The notes below the pieces were generated by a model. That model did not search any database and was not told where the DNA came from. It worked only from the letters and a program-made list of their open reading frames with translations. Shown in pieces: positions 17,816-25,726 of a stretch of DNA of 64,000 bases; the stretch's first letter is position 1, and each line of letters starts with the position of its first letter. The position numbers and the translations under genes were made by a program. Source of the DNA: Malaciobacter marinus (GTDB lineage: Bacteria; Campylobacterota; Campylobacteria; Campylobacterales; Arcobacteraceae); contig NZ_CP032101.1 in NCBI RefSeq assembly GCF_003544855.1, positions 1,550,001 to 1,614,000 on the forward strand, read 5' to 3'.

Positions 17816-18394
17816 ATGATTAATACAAAAATAGTTAAATTATTAAGTAATTTATCTCTAACAATGTTTAGGAAAAACTTTTTTGGAATATACCATGGGG
17901 CTATATCTGCAAAAGTTGATCATAACTCATTTATAATAAATACATCAGATGCAATTTTTGATGAAATGAGCGAAAATTCATTTTGTCATTTAAGCACAAC
18001 CAAACAAGATTACCGTTGGAATATTGCAAGTATTGAATCACATATACATGCAACTATATACAATAATATACATGAAGCAAAATATATTGCATTTGGAGTA
18101 CCAATTTTTACAACAGCATATACTTTAGATCATGACTCAATTGTTTTTGATGATTATTTTGGGAAAACAACTTTTGGCGAAGTTCCTATAATTAAACCAG
18201 GTAATTATGATACATGGTATGATAGAAACGCGCTTGAAATTACAAAGTATTTAAAAGAATCTCACTCAAATGTAATGATAATAAAAGGTGTTGGTATGTA
18301 TATATATGATAGAGATATAAATGAACTTGTAAGGAAAATTGCTATCATGGAAAATAGTTGTAGATTGTTAAGTATTAGGTCATCTTACCAGTAA
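17816..18394 (+). CDS. Class II aldolase/adducin-fold protein, incomplete metal site
   Basis: 192 residues. The fold is recognised from the GAISAKV region (residues 28-34; family GNxSxR), the His-x-His pair His76/His78 in ESHIHATIY, and IIKGVGMYIYDRD near 155-166. Zn-dependent members (fuculose-phosphate aldolase, MtnB) use three His ligands. The third should sit in an HG pair, but reads Val159-Gly160. This argues for a lost or altered catalytic function. It stands alone between divergent rsmH and the HU gene. Proteins of this small type are seen in Campylobacterota, with no role known to me. Confidence 0.65.
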   Translation: MINTKIVKLLSNLSLTMFRKNFFGIYHGAISAKVDHNSFIINTSDAIFDEMSENSFCHLSTTKQDYRWNIASIESHIHATIYNNIHEAKYIAFGVPIFTTAYTLDHDSIVFDDYFGKTTFGEVPIIKPGNYDTWYDRNALEITKYLKESHSNVMIIKGVGMYIYDRDINELVRKIAIMENSCRLLSIRSSYQ

Positions 18395-18471
18395 AATATT
18401 AATTTTTTCTAAAATATTATCCATAAAAGCCCAATATACGCATACTTTTAGCTTTTTTAAAGGTTAAATAC

Positions 18472-18477
18472 TATAAA
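18472..18477 (+). promoter_or_regulatory. Candidate -10 box of the HU gene
   Basis: TATAAA lies 37 bases before the HU ATG in an intergenic region free of other genes (18395-18514). AAGGAG follows with good spacing to the start. Confidence 0.4.
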
Positions 18478-18514
18478 GTTTGATAACATTTTAATTTAAA
18501 CAAGGAGTTCTTCT

Positions 18515-18793
18515 ATGAACAAGGCTGAATTTATCGATGCAGTAGCTGCAAAAGCTGGTTTATCAAAAAAAGACGCAAAAAATTCTGTTGACGCAGTATT
18601 AGATACTATTACAGAGACTTTAGTTAAAAGAGACACAGTAAGTTTCATTGGTTTTGGAACATTCTCAACTTCAGATAGAGCTGAAAGAACAGCAAAAGTT
18701 CCTGGAACAGATAGAACTGTAACAGTACCTGCTACTACAGTTGCAAAATTTAAAGTTGGTAAAGCTTTAAAAGAAGCAGTAGCTAACAAATAG
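18515..18793 (+). CDS. hup: HU-family nucleoid DNA-binding protein
   Basis: 92 residues, typical for HU. It binds and bends DNA as a dimer. Seen: N-terminal MNKAEFIDAVA, the dimer helix pair, VSFIGFGTFSTSDRAER (HU signature) and the beta-arm region TAKVPGTDRTVTVPATTVAKFKVGKALKEAV. The arm carries a nonstandard TDRTVTVPAT in place of the common NPxTGE(x)IxIPA, but the intercalating Pro is kept. It has a strong RBS (AAGGAG) and its own terminator, fitting a highly expressed single gene. The exact paralogue (HupA/HupB/IHF-like) cannot be told. Confidence 0.93.
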   Translation: MNKAEFIDAVAAKAGLSKKDAKNSVDAVLDTITETLVKRDTVSFIGFGTFSTSDRAERTAKVPGTDRTVTVPATTVAKFKVGKALKEAVANK

Positions 18794-18810
18794 TTATCGC
18801 ATCGTTTGAA

Positions 18811-18842
18811 AGTCTATCCATTTACTTGGATAGGCTTTTTTT
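18811..18842 (+). terminator. Rho-independent terminator after HU
   Basis: A 10-bp stem (arms 18811-18820 and 18827-18836, one G-U pair) with a 6-base loop is followed by seven T residues, 17 bases after the HU stop. It isolates HU from the tRNA gene downstream. Confidence 0.88.
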
Positions 18843-18852
18843 AATGTATCAA

Positions 18853-18937
18853 GCCTGTGTGGTGAAACTGGTAAACACGTCGGATTCAAAATCCGATGAC
18901 TTAGGTCTTGAGGGTTCGAGTCCCTCCACAGGTACCA
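18853..18937 (+). tRNA. tRNA-Leu (anticodon CAA)
   Basis: 85 bases with an encoded CCA. The acceptor stem GCCTGTG/CACAGGT closes with one G-U pair. The anticodon stem TCGGA/TCCGA flanks the loop TTCAAAA (anticodon CAA, reading UUG). The T arm is GAGGG-TTCGAGT-CCCTC. A long variable arm between the anticodon stem and T arm is the class II form expected for leucine. Confidence 0.95.
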
Positions 18938-19129
18938 TCTTATCTTACAATAATAAATCAACACTTAAAAATATATTTTATATTCCAAATAAGATTAATA
19001 GCAAATTTATTGACACTAATTTTTCAAGTTCATTACATAACTTTAAACAATACTTTATTTATCAATAGTTTCATAACTCTAAGTAATATAAAAGTCGCCA
19101 CCTTATAAAATCTACCAATAGGAGTAATT
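18938..19129. other. Intergenic stretch without a supported gene
   Basis: 192 very AT-rich bases between the tRNA and a small ORF. Short open frames that run through the tRNA have no RBS and are rejected. Nothing else is recognised. Confidence 0.5.
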
Positions 19130-19291
19130 ATGTTAGAAAAAATTAAATCAATATTTAAAAAGAAAACTTATCCTTGTATTATTTGGGATGGCAAGGCAAT
19201 GAAATATTTAGATTTAAATCAAAAAGAAATTGATGATATAAAAACAAATCCAAAATACAAAAACTGGTCAGTAACAATAAATCAAGAATAA
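19130..19291 (+). CDS. Small 53-residue protein, unknown
   Basis: A short frame starting ATG, 5 bases after a clear AGGAG. It encodes 53 residues: a basic N-terminus (MLEKIKSIFKKK), one Cys, then a short acidic part (LDLNQKEIDDIKTNPKY) and NWSVTINQE at the end. The central TYPCIIWDGKAMKYLDL looks like a small beta unit. No TM segment. The good RBS, lack of rare codons and stop well before the next gene support it as real. Function is unknown. Confidence 0.55.
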   Translation: MLEKIKSIFKKKTYPCIIWDGKAMKYLDLNQKEIDDIKTNPKYKNWSVTINQE

Positions 19292-19435
19292 TCAAATCTT
19301 CAAAAAATAAAATCAAACAAAAACAAATATTATTATATTGAAATACCTTTTATTTATTTTATTTTTTGTTTTATTTTGTTAAAATAATAGTATTATTTGT
19401 TTTAAAATAGTTTTATTTATAAGAAAGGCTTTTAT

Positions 19436-20395
19436 ATGGAAAAAGAAATTTATAATTTATGTGATTTTTTAAATCAAGAAGAAATTGATTTTTTAAAAGA
19501 TAGAGATAGGATTTTATTAACAAATAAAGATAAAATCACGATGTATCTAAAATCAAACAATAGTTTAAAACAGCAAGTTACTAAAATTAAAAAAGAGTTA
19601 GATATTGATATTTCAGTTTTTACATATAGAAATTTTCTATTAAAATATTTTAAAAAAGCTTATGAAGAACACAATATAAATAAAGTTTTTTTAAACTCAC
19701 AATATACTATCTTGAGATTGATTTTAAATGAAGGCTTTGATGATTCTAAAAAAATTTATAATTTTTTATTAAATAATGGTTCATTAAAGATAGTTAAAAA
19801 TGATGAAAACAGTGTCATAAAATATATTGATTTTTACAAGAAATTAGAAGAGTTTATAAGTACAAAAAAATTATCACTAAAAATTATTCCAGAAGATGAA
19901 GATAATTTAAATGAAGTTGATATAAAAAATGAGATACACGATAGTGAAATTGTAGAGATAATTGACAATACCAAAAGAATTGATATTGAACTTATTGATG
20001 GTAGTACAGAAACACATAATATATCTTTTTTAAAAAATTACTATATTGTAGAAGAGTTTAGTGGAAAAAAGTTTGACTTTGTAGAAAAAAATTTATATTT
20101 AGTACCAAATACAAATGAAGGTAAAGTTTTTGATTTTGCTATGATAAAAGAGTTAATAAAAGATGTAAAACTAATGCCTGAATACTCACTAGTATTATAT
20201 GACAACTCTAATATTGATGCAAAAATTTATATTTATAGATATATAAATGGCGATTTAGTTTTTCTTGATAGCTTTAGTTCTTTATTAATAGTTGATATTT
20301 TAGATTTGATTAATTTAGCATTAAAAAAATTCTTAACTCTTTACAAAATTTATTTTGAAAAAGAGAATAAATACGTTAAATATGAGAACTCTTAG
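19436..20395 (+). CDS. Hypothetical protein, 319 residues
   Basis: No family recognised. It is soluble, rich in Lys, Glu, Ile and Asn, with no signal peptide or TM. The first 150 residues look mainly alpha-helical (FRNFLLKYFKKAYEEHN type segments). After an acidic linker around 160-170 the rest looks beta-rich (IDIELIDGSTETHNISFLK, YYIVEEFSGKKFDFVEKN). A two-domain arrangement is likely. The gene has an AAGAAAGG ribosome site and AT-rich flanks on both sides (19292-19435 and 20396-20539), where nothing else is seen. It has no operon partner. Confidence 0.6.
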   Translation: MEKEIYNLCDFLNQEEIDFLKDRDRILLTNKDKITMYLKSNNSLKQQVTKIKKELDIDISVFTYRNFLLKYFKKAYEEHNINKVFLNSQYTILRLILNEGFDDSKKIYNFLLNNGSLKIVKNDENSVIKYIDFYKKLEEFISTKKLSLKIIPEDEDNLNEVDIKNEIHDSEIVEIIDNTKRIDIELIDGSTETHNISFLKNYYIVEEFSGKKFDFVEKNLYLVPNTNEGKVFDFAMIKELIKDVKLMPEYSLVLYDNSNIDAKIYIYRYINGDLVFLDSFSSLLIVDILDLINLALKKFLTLYKIYFEKENKYVKYENS

Positions 20396-20489
20396 ATTAT
20401 TACCCAAAAGTTTGTATACAAAGAGTTCAATTTTGAATTTACTTCTAAAGAGTATAAAAAAATATACTTTATTAAAAAGTTAATACTTG

Positions 20490-20497
20490 TATAAAAT
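20490..20497 (+). promoter_or_regulatory. Candidate -10 box of the NifX-like/HTH pair
   Basis: TATAAAAT lies 43 bases before the ATG at 20540. No clear -35 is present. Confidence 0.35.
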
Positions 20498-20539
20498 TAA
20501 AGCGATAAAATAGTAAAAAGAAAATTTCAAGGAAAAAAA

Positions 20540-20932
20540 ATGAAAATAGCAATACCAGTAAAAGATGAGAATTTAAACTTTTTCCCAAATGCGGGGCATA
20601 CTCCAAAGTTTGCTGTATATACAATGACTGGTTCAGGAATGTTTAAATCATTTAACCTAGATGAAATAAAGCAAAACCCAAGAAATGATATAGACCATAC
20701 TAATCCAGAAGCAGAACATGCTTGTAATCATTCACACGATGATGCTGAGCATATTGAACAACACAATAAAATGGGAAGAGTTTTAAAAGAATGTGATTAT
20801 ATAGTAGTAGAAAAAGCTTGTAAAAACACTGCAAGATCATTCACTAGTGAAGGTATTAAACTTGTAAAATATAATGGTGATTCTTTTGAGTCAACAAAAA
20901 TTTTAAATGAATTATCTTCAAAGTTTGTATAA
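20540..20932 (+). CDS. NifX/NifB-C-terminal-like (dinitrogenase Fe-Mo cofactor) family protein with His-rich insert
   Basis: 130 residues. The ends match the NifX/NafY/VnfX-type cofactor-binding fold (MKIAIPVKDENLNFFPNAGHTPKFAVY; CDYIVVEKACKNTARSFTSEGIKLVKYNG). The middle (about 52-80) carries a cluster of His, Asp and one Cys (HTNPEAEHACNHSHDDAEH), able to bind metal. Family members carry Fe-S or Fe-Mo cluster fragments. No nif genes are in the window, so nitrogenase work is not supported here; many such proteins have other metal roles. A GTG-start HTH gene follows after 26 bases and is probably co-transcribed. Confidence 0.75.
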   Translation: MKIAIPVKDENLNFFPNAGHTPKFAVYTMTGSGMFKSFNLDEIKQNPRNDIDHTNPEAEHACNHSHDDAEHIEQHNKMGRVLKECDYIVVEKACKNTARSFTSEGIKLVKYNGDSFESTKILNELSSKFV

Positions 20933-20958
20933 ATAACAAATCATTAAAGAAGAAAATT

Positions 20959-21306
20959 GTGAAGATTTCATATCATCGTAGACGTAAAATTAAAACTAGA
21001 AGAATAGCTTTACGTGAACTATTAAATAGAGGAATTGATAATCCAAAAGAGTTAGCAAAAGAGCTAAAAGTTACTATTCCTACTATAAAAAGAGATTTAG
21101 AGGCTCTTCTTTATATGAGTGAAGAAGAGTTTACCTTTAAAACAAAACAAACATCTAAAGAGATACTAGAGAAAAAAGATATGATATTAAAAATGTTAGA
21201 TGATGAAGAATATTACACAGAAAATGGAGACATTAATATTATTAAAATCACTAAAGAATTAAAAACTAGTAGGTCAACGGTTCTTTCTGTTTTAAATGGA
21301 GAGTAA
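20959..21306 (+). CDS. Small DNA-binding protein with two helix-turn-helix motifs
   Basis: 115 residues from a GTG start, chosen because there is no in-frame ATG before the first HTH. The N-terminus is strongly basic (HRRRKIKTRR). HTH 1 is at about 24-50 (NPKELAKELKVTIPTIKRDLEAL; DeoR/HTH_11-like). A second, weaker one is near 92-113 (IIKITKELKTSRSTVLSVLNG). No ligand domain is seen. It follows the NifX-like gene by 26 bases, so it may regulate that gene or respond to the same metal state. This is inference. Confidence 0.6.
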   Translation: MKISYHRRRKIKTRRIALRELLNRGIDNPKELAKELKVTIPTIKRDLEALLYMSEEEFTFKTKQTSKEILEKKDMILKMLDDEEYYTENGDINIIKITKELKTSRSTVLSVLNGE

Positions 21307-21356
21307 ATTCTTTCATATAGTACGAATATAAGTTCTATTAAACTAACAAAAAAATT

Positions 21357-22034
21357 TCAACCCTTCTTTTTATTACATGCTTTAACAAAATCATTAAAAA
21401 GTTCTCTATGTTCTTTTATATAAAAAAGATATTCAGGATGCCATTGCACAGCAAGCATAAAGGGATAATTTCTTTTTTCTATTGCTTGAATTAAGCCCTC
21501 ATGTTCAGCAGTAACTTTCAAAGACTCCCCTACTTTGTTTATTGCTTGATTATGGATACTATTTGCTTTAATTTTATCCTTTTTTAAAATATCAAAAAGT
21601 TTAGTCTTCTTTTTTACATATACATCTTTTATAGGGAATATAGAGTTTTGATGGATAATATATTCATCAAAATCTAATATAGTTGGATATAAATCTCCCT
21701 CAAAAAATATGTTCAAAAGTTGGGCTCCACGACATATTCCAAAAATTGGTATTTTTCTTTTTACAGCATATGAAATCATATCAAGCTCAAAAGCATCTCT
21801 TTTTTTATCTAGTTTTGTATTATGTGCATCTTTTCTTCCACCATATAAAACAGGGTTTATATCACTTCCTCCACTTAATATCATACCATCAATTTTATCT
21901 TTTGATATATGATTATTAGCTCTTAAACTTACGCTTTTAGCTCCAGATAAATATAGATTCAGCCTTATAAACAACTCTGCAAAAAAGTTGCCTTTATTAG
22001 GTAAGCATATACCAATTAATGGTTTTTTAGCCAT
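21357..22034 (-). CDS. Class I glutamine amidotransferase / gamma-glutamyl peptide hydrolase (PuuD-like)
   Basis: 225 residues. The catalytic triad of the peptidase C26/GATase class I fold is visible: nucleophile Cys101 in FGICRGAQLLN, His199 and Glu201 in VQWHPEYL. LSGGSDINPVLYGG fits the PuuD subgroup, which hydrolyses gamma-glutamyl amides. It overlaps the amidoligase gene upstream by 19 bases. Such hydrolase-amidoligase pairs have been noted in comparative work on amidoligases, where one makes and the other cuts an isopeptide or amide bond. The substrate is unknown. Confidence 0.82.
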   Translation of the reverse strand: MAKKPLIGICLPNKGNFFAELFIRLNLYLSGAKSVSLRANNHISKDKIDGMILSGGSDINPVLYGGRKDAHNTKLDKKRDAFELDMISYAVKRKIPIFGICRGAQLLNIFFEGDLYPTILDFDEYIIHQNSIFPIKDVYVKKKTKLFDILKKDKIKANSIHNQAINKVGESLKVTAEHEGLIQAIEKRNYPFMLAVQWHPEYLFYIKEHRELFNDFVKACNKKKG

Positions 22035-23014
22035 TTTTCTACTCTTTCAACCCATCTATTTAAATTTATTGGTTTATTTAAATACTCAATATATTCATTG
22101 CTTAGTAGTTTTAGATTTTTTTCATTATTTGCAAGGCTTTCTACCAATAACCATCTATTCCATTCATCTGATATTTTCCAATCATTCTCATCAACAAGTG
22201 AGTTTGATAAACGATAGTGAAATGCAGGTCTTGGTTTAATTTTTTCTTTTGGTAGTTTTTCTCTAACTCTTTTTTCATCAATATATGCAAAAACTGGCAA
22301 CATATCTAAAGATCTATTTCGTGTTGGATTAAAATATAAATAATCATCAATTAAATCATCCATATTTGGATCATATTTACTATTTAAAATCTTTAAAATA
22401 TACTCTTTTGGAAAATTATCTATATATGGAGTGATTTTTCTTGCAATATCAACCTTTGCATCTTTGTTCAAAAAATCTTGTAATATAACATATGCTCTTA
22501 AATAATTTAAAATTGATTTTGCTTTTAAAGAAATCAATTCTACATTTATATGTAAACCAAAAGCATTATAGACTCTTTTTTTAGTTCCATGAGCACCTGC
22601 ATTTGTTAGTTTTGTACTTAAGTCATCAACTAATTGCATTTTACTCAAAGGTATTGGTGGAGTACTTATTTCATAAGGAACTAAATCCTTAGATATTGTT
22701 CCTAGAATATTTTCAACTTCATCAAGTCTTTTTTCATCAATTTGTATTCCAACTTTTTCAAAAAAATCGATTGCATTTGTTTTTATCTTTTGCTTTGTTA
22801 AAAGTTCAAAGTCAAGTTCTAAAACAAAATCACCATATTCTGATTCCAATTTATAAAAAAAACTGTTTATTTTTTTTTCTTTTAATGAATATGTTTCTTT
22901 TAATAAAGATAATATTTCATTCATATTTATATTTGAAAACTCTAGTTCATATCCTACTTTTCTTTCTTTACCATTATAATTATTTATATTTTCTGGCATT
23001 ATAAAGTTACCCAT
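22016..23014 (-). CDS. Putative amidoligase (Amidoligase_2 family)
   Basis: 332 residues. It resembles the glutamine-synthetase-like amidoligase family (PF12224): VGYELEF near the N-terminus (residues 20-26; family GxExE), PYEISTPPIP and a conserved AFGLHINVEL segment at 151-160. These proteins are predicted to use ATP to form an amide between a carboxylate and an amine on a peptide or small molecule. The start at 23014 is preferred because AAGGA lies 8 bases upstream; a second Met is at residue 6. It overlaps the amidotransferase-like gene by 19 bases. What the pair modifies is unknown. Confidence 0.72.
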   Translation of the reverse strand: MGNFIMPENINNYNGKERKVGYELEFSNINMNEILSLLKETYSLKEKKINSFFYKLESEYGDFVLELDFELLTKQKIKTNAIDFFEKVGIQIDEKRLDEVENILGTISKDLVPYEISTPPIPLSKMQLVDDLSTKLTNAGAHGTKKRVYNAFGLHINVELISLKAKSILNYLRAYVILQDFLNKDAKVDIARKITPYIDNFPKEYILKILNSKYDPNMDDLIDDYLYFNPTRNRSLDMLPVFAYIDEKRVREKLPKEKIKPRPAFHYRLSNSLVDENDWKISDEWNRWLLVESLANNEKNLKLLSNEYIEYLNKPINLNRWVERVEKWLKNH

Positions 23015-23169
23015 TTGTAATCCTTGTATATTATTATAACATCATGCTTTATTAATAAATTATAGCAAGGTGTACTTAAAAAAAAATTACTATTTTGAAG
23101 TTATCTTTTAAATAAATTGTTTAAATTTAACATTATGAATTAATATTTCTATAAGTTTATTATGCTAAA

Positions 23170-23188
23170 TTTACACCCAAGATGTAAA
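23170..23188 (+). promoter_or_regulatory. Candidate operator 1 of the ectoine operon
   Basis: TTTACA-N7-TGTAAA, a 19-bp palindrome. Upstream a TATGCTAAATT stretch may be an extended -10, which would place the transcription start inside this site. Confidence 0.5.
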
Positions 23189-23213
23189 TAATTAACAATT
23201 ATCTTGTTTTTAT

Positions 23214-23232
23214 TTTACATTCAATATGTAAA
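23214..23232 (+). promoter_or_regulatory. Candidate operator 2 of the ectoine operon
   Basis: The same 19-bp architecture, TTTACA-N7-TGTAAA, centred 44 bases downstream of operator 1 and ending just before the ribosome site of ectA (AAAAGGAT). Two identical half-site pairs in one short leader suggest a dimeric repressor. Confidence 0.5.
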
Positions 23233-23242
23233 AGGATAAAGA

Positions 23243-23740
23243 ATGGAAACGGAAATTAAATTAAGAGAACCGGTAAAAAGTGACGGAAAGAATATCTTTA
23301 ATTTAATTAATAGATGTAAACCGCTAGATGTAAATTCTGAATACTTATATTTACTACAAAGTACATACTTCAAAGATACTTGTAGTGTTGCAACATTAGA
23401 CAATGATGCTATAGGATTTATATCTGGTTATTTAGCACCAAATGAAAAAAATGTACTTTTTATTTGGCAGGTTGCAGTTGATGAAAGAGCTAGAGGTAAA
23501 TCTGTAGCTAAAAGATTACTTCAAGAGATACTTGACAGAGATTTTTGTAAAGACGTTGAGTATATTCATACAACTATATCACCAGATAACGAGTCATCAA
23601 AAAGATTTTTTGAAAAATTTGCAAAAAACTTAGATGCAAATATTGAAACTTCAGTATTATTTGATAATGAAGATTTCAGTGAAGGTCATGAAAAAGAGGT
23701 ACTATTTAAAATAGGCCCATTTAATAAAGGAAAAAAATAA
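23243..23740 (+). CDS. ectA: L-2,4-diaminobutyrate N-gamma-acetyltransferase
   Basis: 165 residues. It acetylates diaminobutyrate with acetyl-CoA, the second ectoine-specific step. A GNAT fold is seen: substrate region CKPLDVNSEYLYLL, core strand NVLFIWQVAVDERARGKSVAKRLL with the acetyl-CoA loop RARGKS, and ETTI-like IHTTISPDNESSKRFFEKF. All are close to known EctA. It is the first gene; its stop overlaps the ectB ATG by one base. Two matching palindromes lie in its leader. Confidence 0.93.
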   Translation: METEIKLREPVKSDGKNIFNLINRCKPLDVNSEYLYLLQSTYFKDTCSVATLDNDAIGFISGYLAPNEKNVLFIWQVAVDERARGKSVAKRLLQEILDRDFCKDVEYIHTTISPDNESSKRFFEKFAKNLDANIETSVLFDNEDFSEGHEKEVLFKIGPFNKGKK

Positions 23741-25020
23741 TGAGAATATTTGAAAATTTAGAGTCAGAAGTTAGAGGTTATATTAGGAGTTTCCCAACAA
23801 TATTTGAAACATCAAAGGGAGCTATTTTAACAAATGAACAAGGTGAAGATCATATTGATTTCTTTGCTGGTGCTGGAACATTAAATTATGGACATAATAA
23901 TGAATTAATTAGTAAAGCATTAATTGAATATATTCAAAAAGATGGTGTTATTCATGGACTTGACATGGCAACAAGTGCTAAAAAAGATTTTTTACAAACA
24001 TTTAACGACACAATATTAGTTCCAAGAAACTTAGATTATAAAATTCAATTCACAGGGCCTACAGGAACAAATGCAGTTGAAACTGCACTTAAACTTGCAA
24101 GATTAGTAAAAGGTAGAAGTAATGTTGTTTCTTTTACAAATGGTTTCCATGGACTTACTCAAGGTTCATCATCAGTTACAGGAAATGATGATTACAGAGA
24201 TGAAAGTTATATTAGTAGATCAAATGTATCATTTATGCCTTTTGATGGTTATTTTGGTGACATGAATACTATGGCTATTTTTAGAAAATTTCTAGAAGAT
24301 AGTAGTAGTGGACTTGATATTCCAGCAGCTGTAATAATTGAAACTATTCAAGGTGAAGGTGGAATTAATGTAGCTTCTAAAGAGTGGTTACAAGAGTTAG
24401 AATCAATTTGTAGAGAGTATGATATTTTATTAATTATTGATGATATTCAAGTTGGTAATGGTAGAACTGGTGAATTTTTCTCATTTGAATTTGCAGGAAT
24501 TAATCCAGATATTGTAACTGTTTCAAAATCAATTGGTGGTGGTTTACCAATGGCAATTGTATTACTAAAACCAGATTTAGACCAATGGAAGCCAGGTGAG
24601 CATACAGGTACATTTAGAGGAAACAACTTAGCTTTCGTTGCAGCAAAAGTTGCTATTGAGCATTATTGGCAAAATGATGATTTATCAAATGCAGTTAGAT
24701 ATAAAGAGAAACTATTAAAAGATACATTAGAAAAAATTGCTGAAAAATATAAAGATACTTTTGAAGTAGAAATTAGAGGTAGAGGATTAGCTTATGGATT
24801 TGAAATTAAAGGTGACAATTCAGTTGCTGGTGAAATTTCAAAATATGCATTTGAAGAAAAATTAATCGTTGAGACTTGTGGTAGTGAAGATCAAGTAGTA
24901 AAATTTTTACCACCATTAATTATTGATGAAGAAACATTAATAGAAGGTCTTAATCGTCTTGATACTGCAATTGGAAAACTAGTTGCAGACAAAAAAGAAA
25001 AATTAACGGAGGAATTTTAA
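23740..25020 (+). CDS. ectB: Diaminobutyrate-2-oxoglutarate transaminase
   Basis: 426 residues, full length. It is a PLP class III transaminase that converts aspartate semialdehyde and glutamate to L-2,4-diaminobutyrate. Seen: FAGAGTLNYGHNN, QFTGPTGTNAVETALKLAR, IIDDIQVGNGRTGEFFSFE, PLP Lys in VTVSKSIGGGLPMA and GTFRGNNLAF. These match EctB rather than GabT. It has a one-base overlap with ectA and a short gap to ectC, in the canonical ectABC order. Confidence 0.95.
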   Translation: MRIFENLESEVRGYIRSFPTIFETSKGAILTNEQGEDHIDFFAGAGTLNYGHNNELISKALIEYIQKDGVIHGLDMATSAKKDFLQTFNDTILVPRNLDYKIQFTGPTGTNAVETALKLARLVKGRSNVVSFTNGFHGLTQGSSSVTGNDDYRDESYISRSNVSFMPFDGYFGDMNTMAIFRKFLEDSSSGLDIPAAVIIETIQGEGGINVASKEWLQELESICREYDILLIIDDIQVGNGRTGEFFSFEFAGINPDIVTVSKSIGGGLPMAIVLLKPDLDQWKPGEHTGTFRGNNLAFVAAKVAIEHYWQNDDLSNAVRYKEKLLKDTLEKIAEKYKDTFEVEIRGRGLAYGFEIKGDNSVAGEISKYAFEEKLIVETCGSEDQVVKFLPPLIIDEETLIEGLNRLDTAIGKLVADKKEKLTEEF

Positions 25021-25023
25021 TAT

Positions 25024-25419
25024 ATGATTATTAGAGATATAAACAAAGATATTATAGGAACTGAAAAAGAAGTTCATGCTAAAGAAGGTCAGTGGACAAG
25101 TAGAAGAATGCTTTTAAAAGATGATAATATGGGATTTTCTTTTCATGAAACAATCATTAAAGCAAATACAAAAACACATATTCACTACCAAAACCATTTA
25201 GAAGCTGTTTATTGTGTAGCTGGGAATGGAAAAATTGAAGATTTAAAAACAGGTGAAACTCATGAAATTTATGATGGTGTAATGTATGCATTAAATGAGC
25301 ATGATGACCATAACTTGTATGGTGGAAGTGAAGATATGAGATTAATATGCGTATTCAACCCTCCAATTAAAGGAACTGAAAACCATGATGAGAATGGAGT
25401 TTATCCTTTAGAGGATTAA
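25024..25419 (+). CDS. ectC: L-ectoine synthase
   Basis: 131 residues, standard size of this cupin. It closes N-gamma-acetyl-diaminobutyrate to ectoine, with iron. Seen: GQWTSRRMLLKDDNMGFSFHETIIK, HYQNHLEAVYCVAGNGKIED and the metal region YALNEHDDHNLYGG with late FNPP. It is 3 bases after ectB. No ectD (hydroxylase) or ectR gene lies next to it, so the product is likely ectoine, not hydroxyectoine. Confidence 0.95.
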   Translation: MIIRDINKDIIGTEKEVHAKEGQWTSRRMLLKDDNMGFSFHETIIKANTKTHIHYQNHLEAVYCVAGNGKIEDLKTGETHEIYDGVMYALNEHDDHNLYGGSEDMRLICVFNPPIKGTENHDENGVYPLED

Positions 25420-25421
25420 TA

Positions 25422-25724
25422 ATGTATTTTCTTTATATTGAAAACTATTTAAATCAAACAACAAAAGAACAAAAAAAAGATTTTTTCAATTTTTTAATTG
25501 AAAAATCTTTTGTTCCCTCAAACCAAAAAATTATTTTAAGTGATAAATCACTTATTCTTGAATTTAGTAAAAATCAAAACTTTGAAACTATAAAAGAAGT
25601 GATAAAATCTTATTTTAAACAAAATCAAAAAATAAGAATAACTCAAATTTCAAAAATACTTAAAAATGAAAAAAAACTTATTTTAATTTTTGCAAATAAA
25701 AATAAAAAAGAGATAATACTTTAA
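25422..25724 (+). CDS. Unknown 100-residue protein in the ectoine operon
   Basis: 100 residues, rich in Lys, Ile, Phe and Asn, with no TM, signal or Cys. A helix is likely in the first 30 residues (TTKEQKKDFFNFLIEK), then alternating strands and helices (KIILSDKSLILEF, FETIKEVIKSYF, KKLILIFANKNKK). It starts 2 bases after the ectC stop and ends 2 bases before the next small gene, so it is certainly within the ectoine transcript. I do not recognise the family. Confidence 0.7.
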   Translation: MYFLYIENYLNQTTKEQKKDFFNFLIEKSFVPSNQKIILSDKSLILEFSKNQNFETIKEVIKSYFKQNQKIRITQISKILKNEKKLILIFANKNKKEIIL

Positions 25725-25726
25725 GT

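Noticed and set aside
18826-19108. Short frames running through the tRNA-Leu
   Set aside because: The tRNA has all stems, the CAA anticodon and CCA; frames across it lack ribosome sites.
20540-20932. Sign of nitrogen fixation
   Set aside because: One NifX-like protein with no other nif gene is not evidence for nitrogenase.
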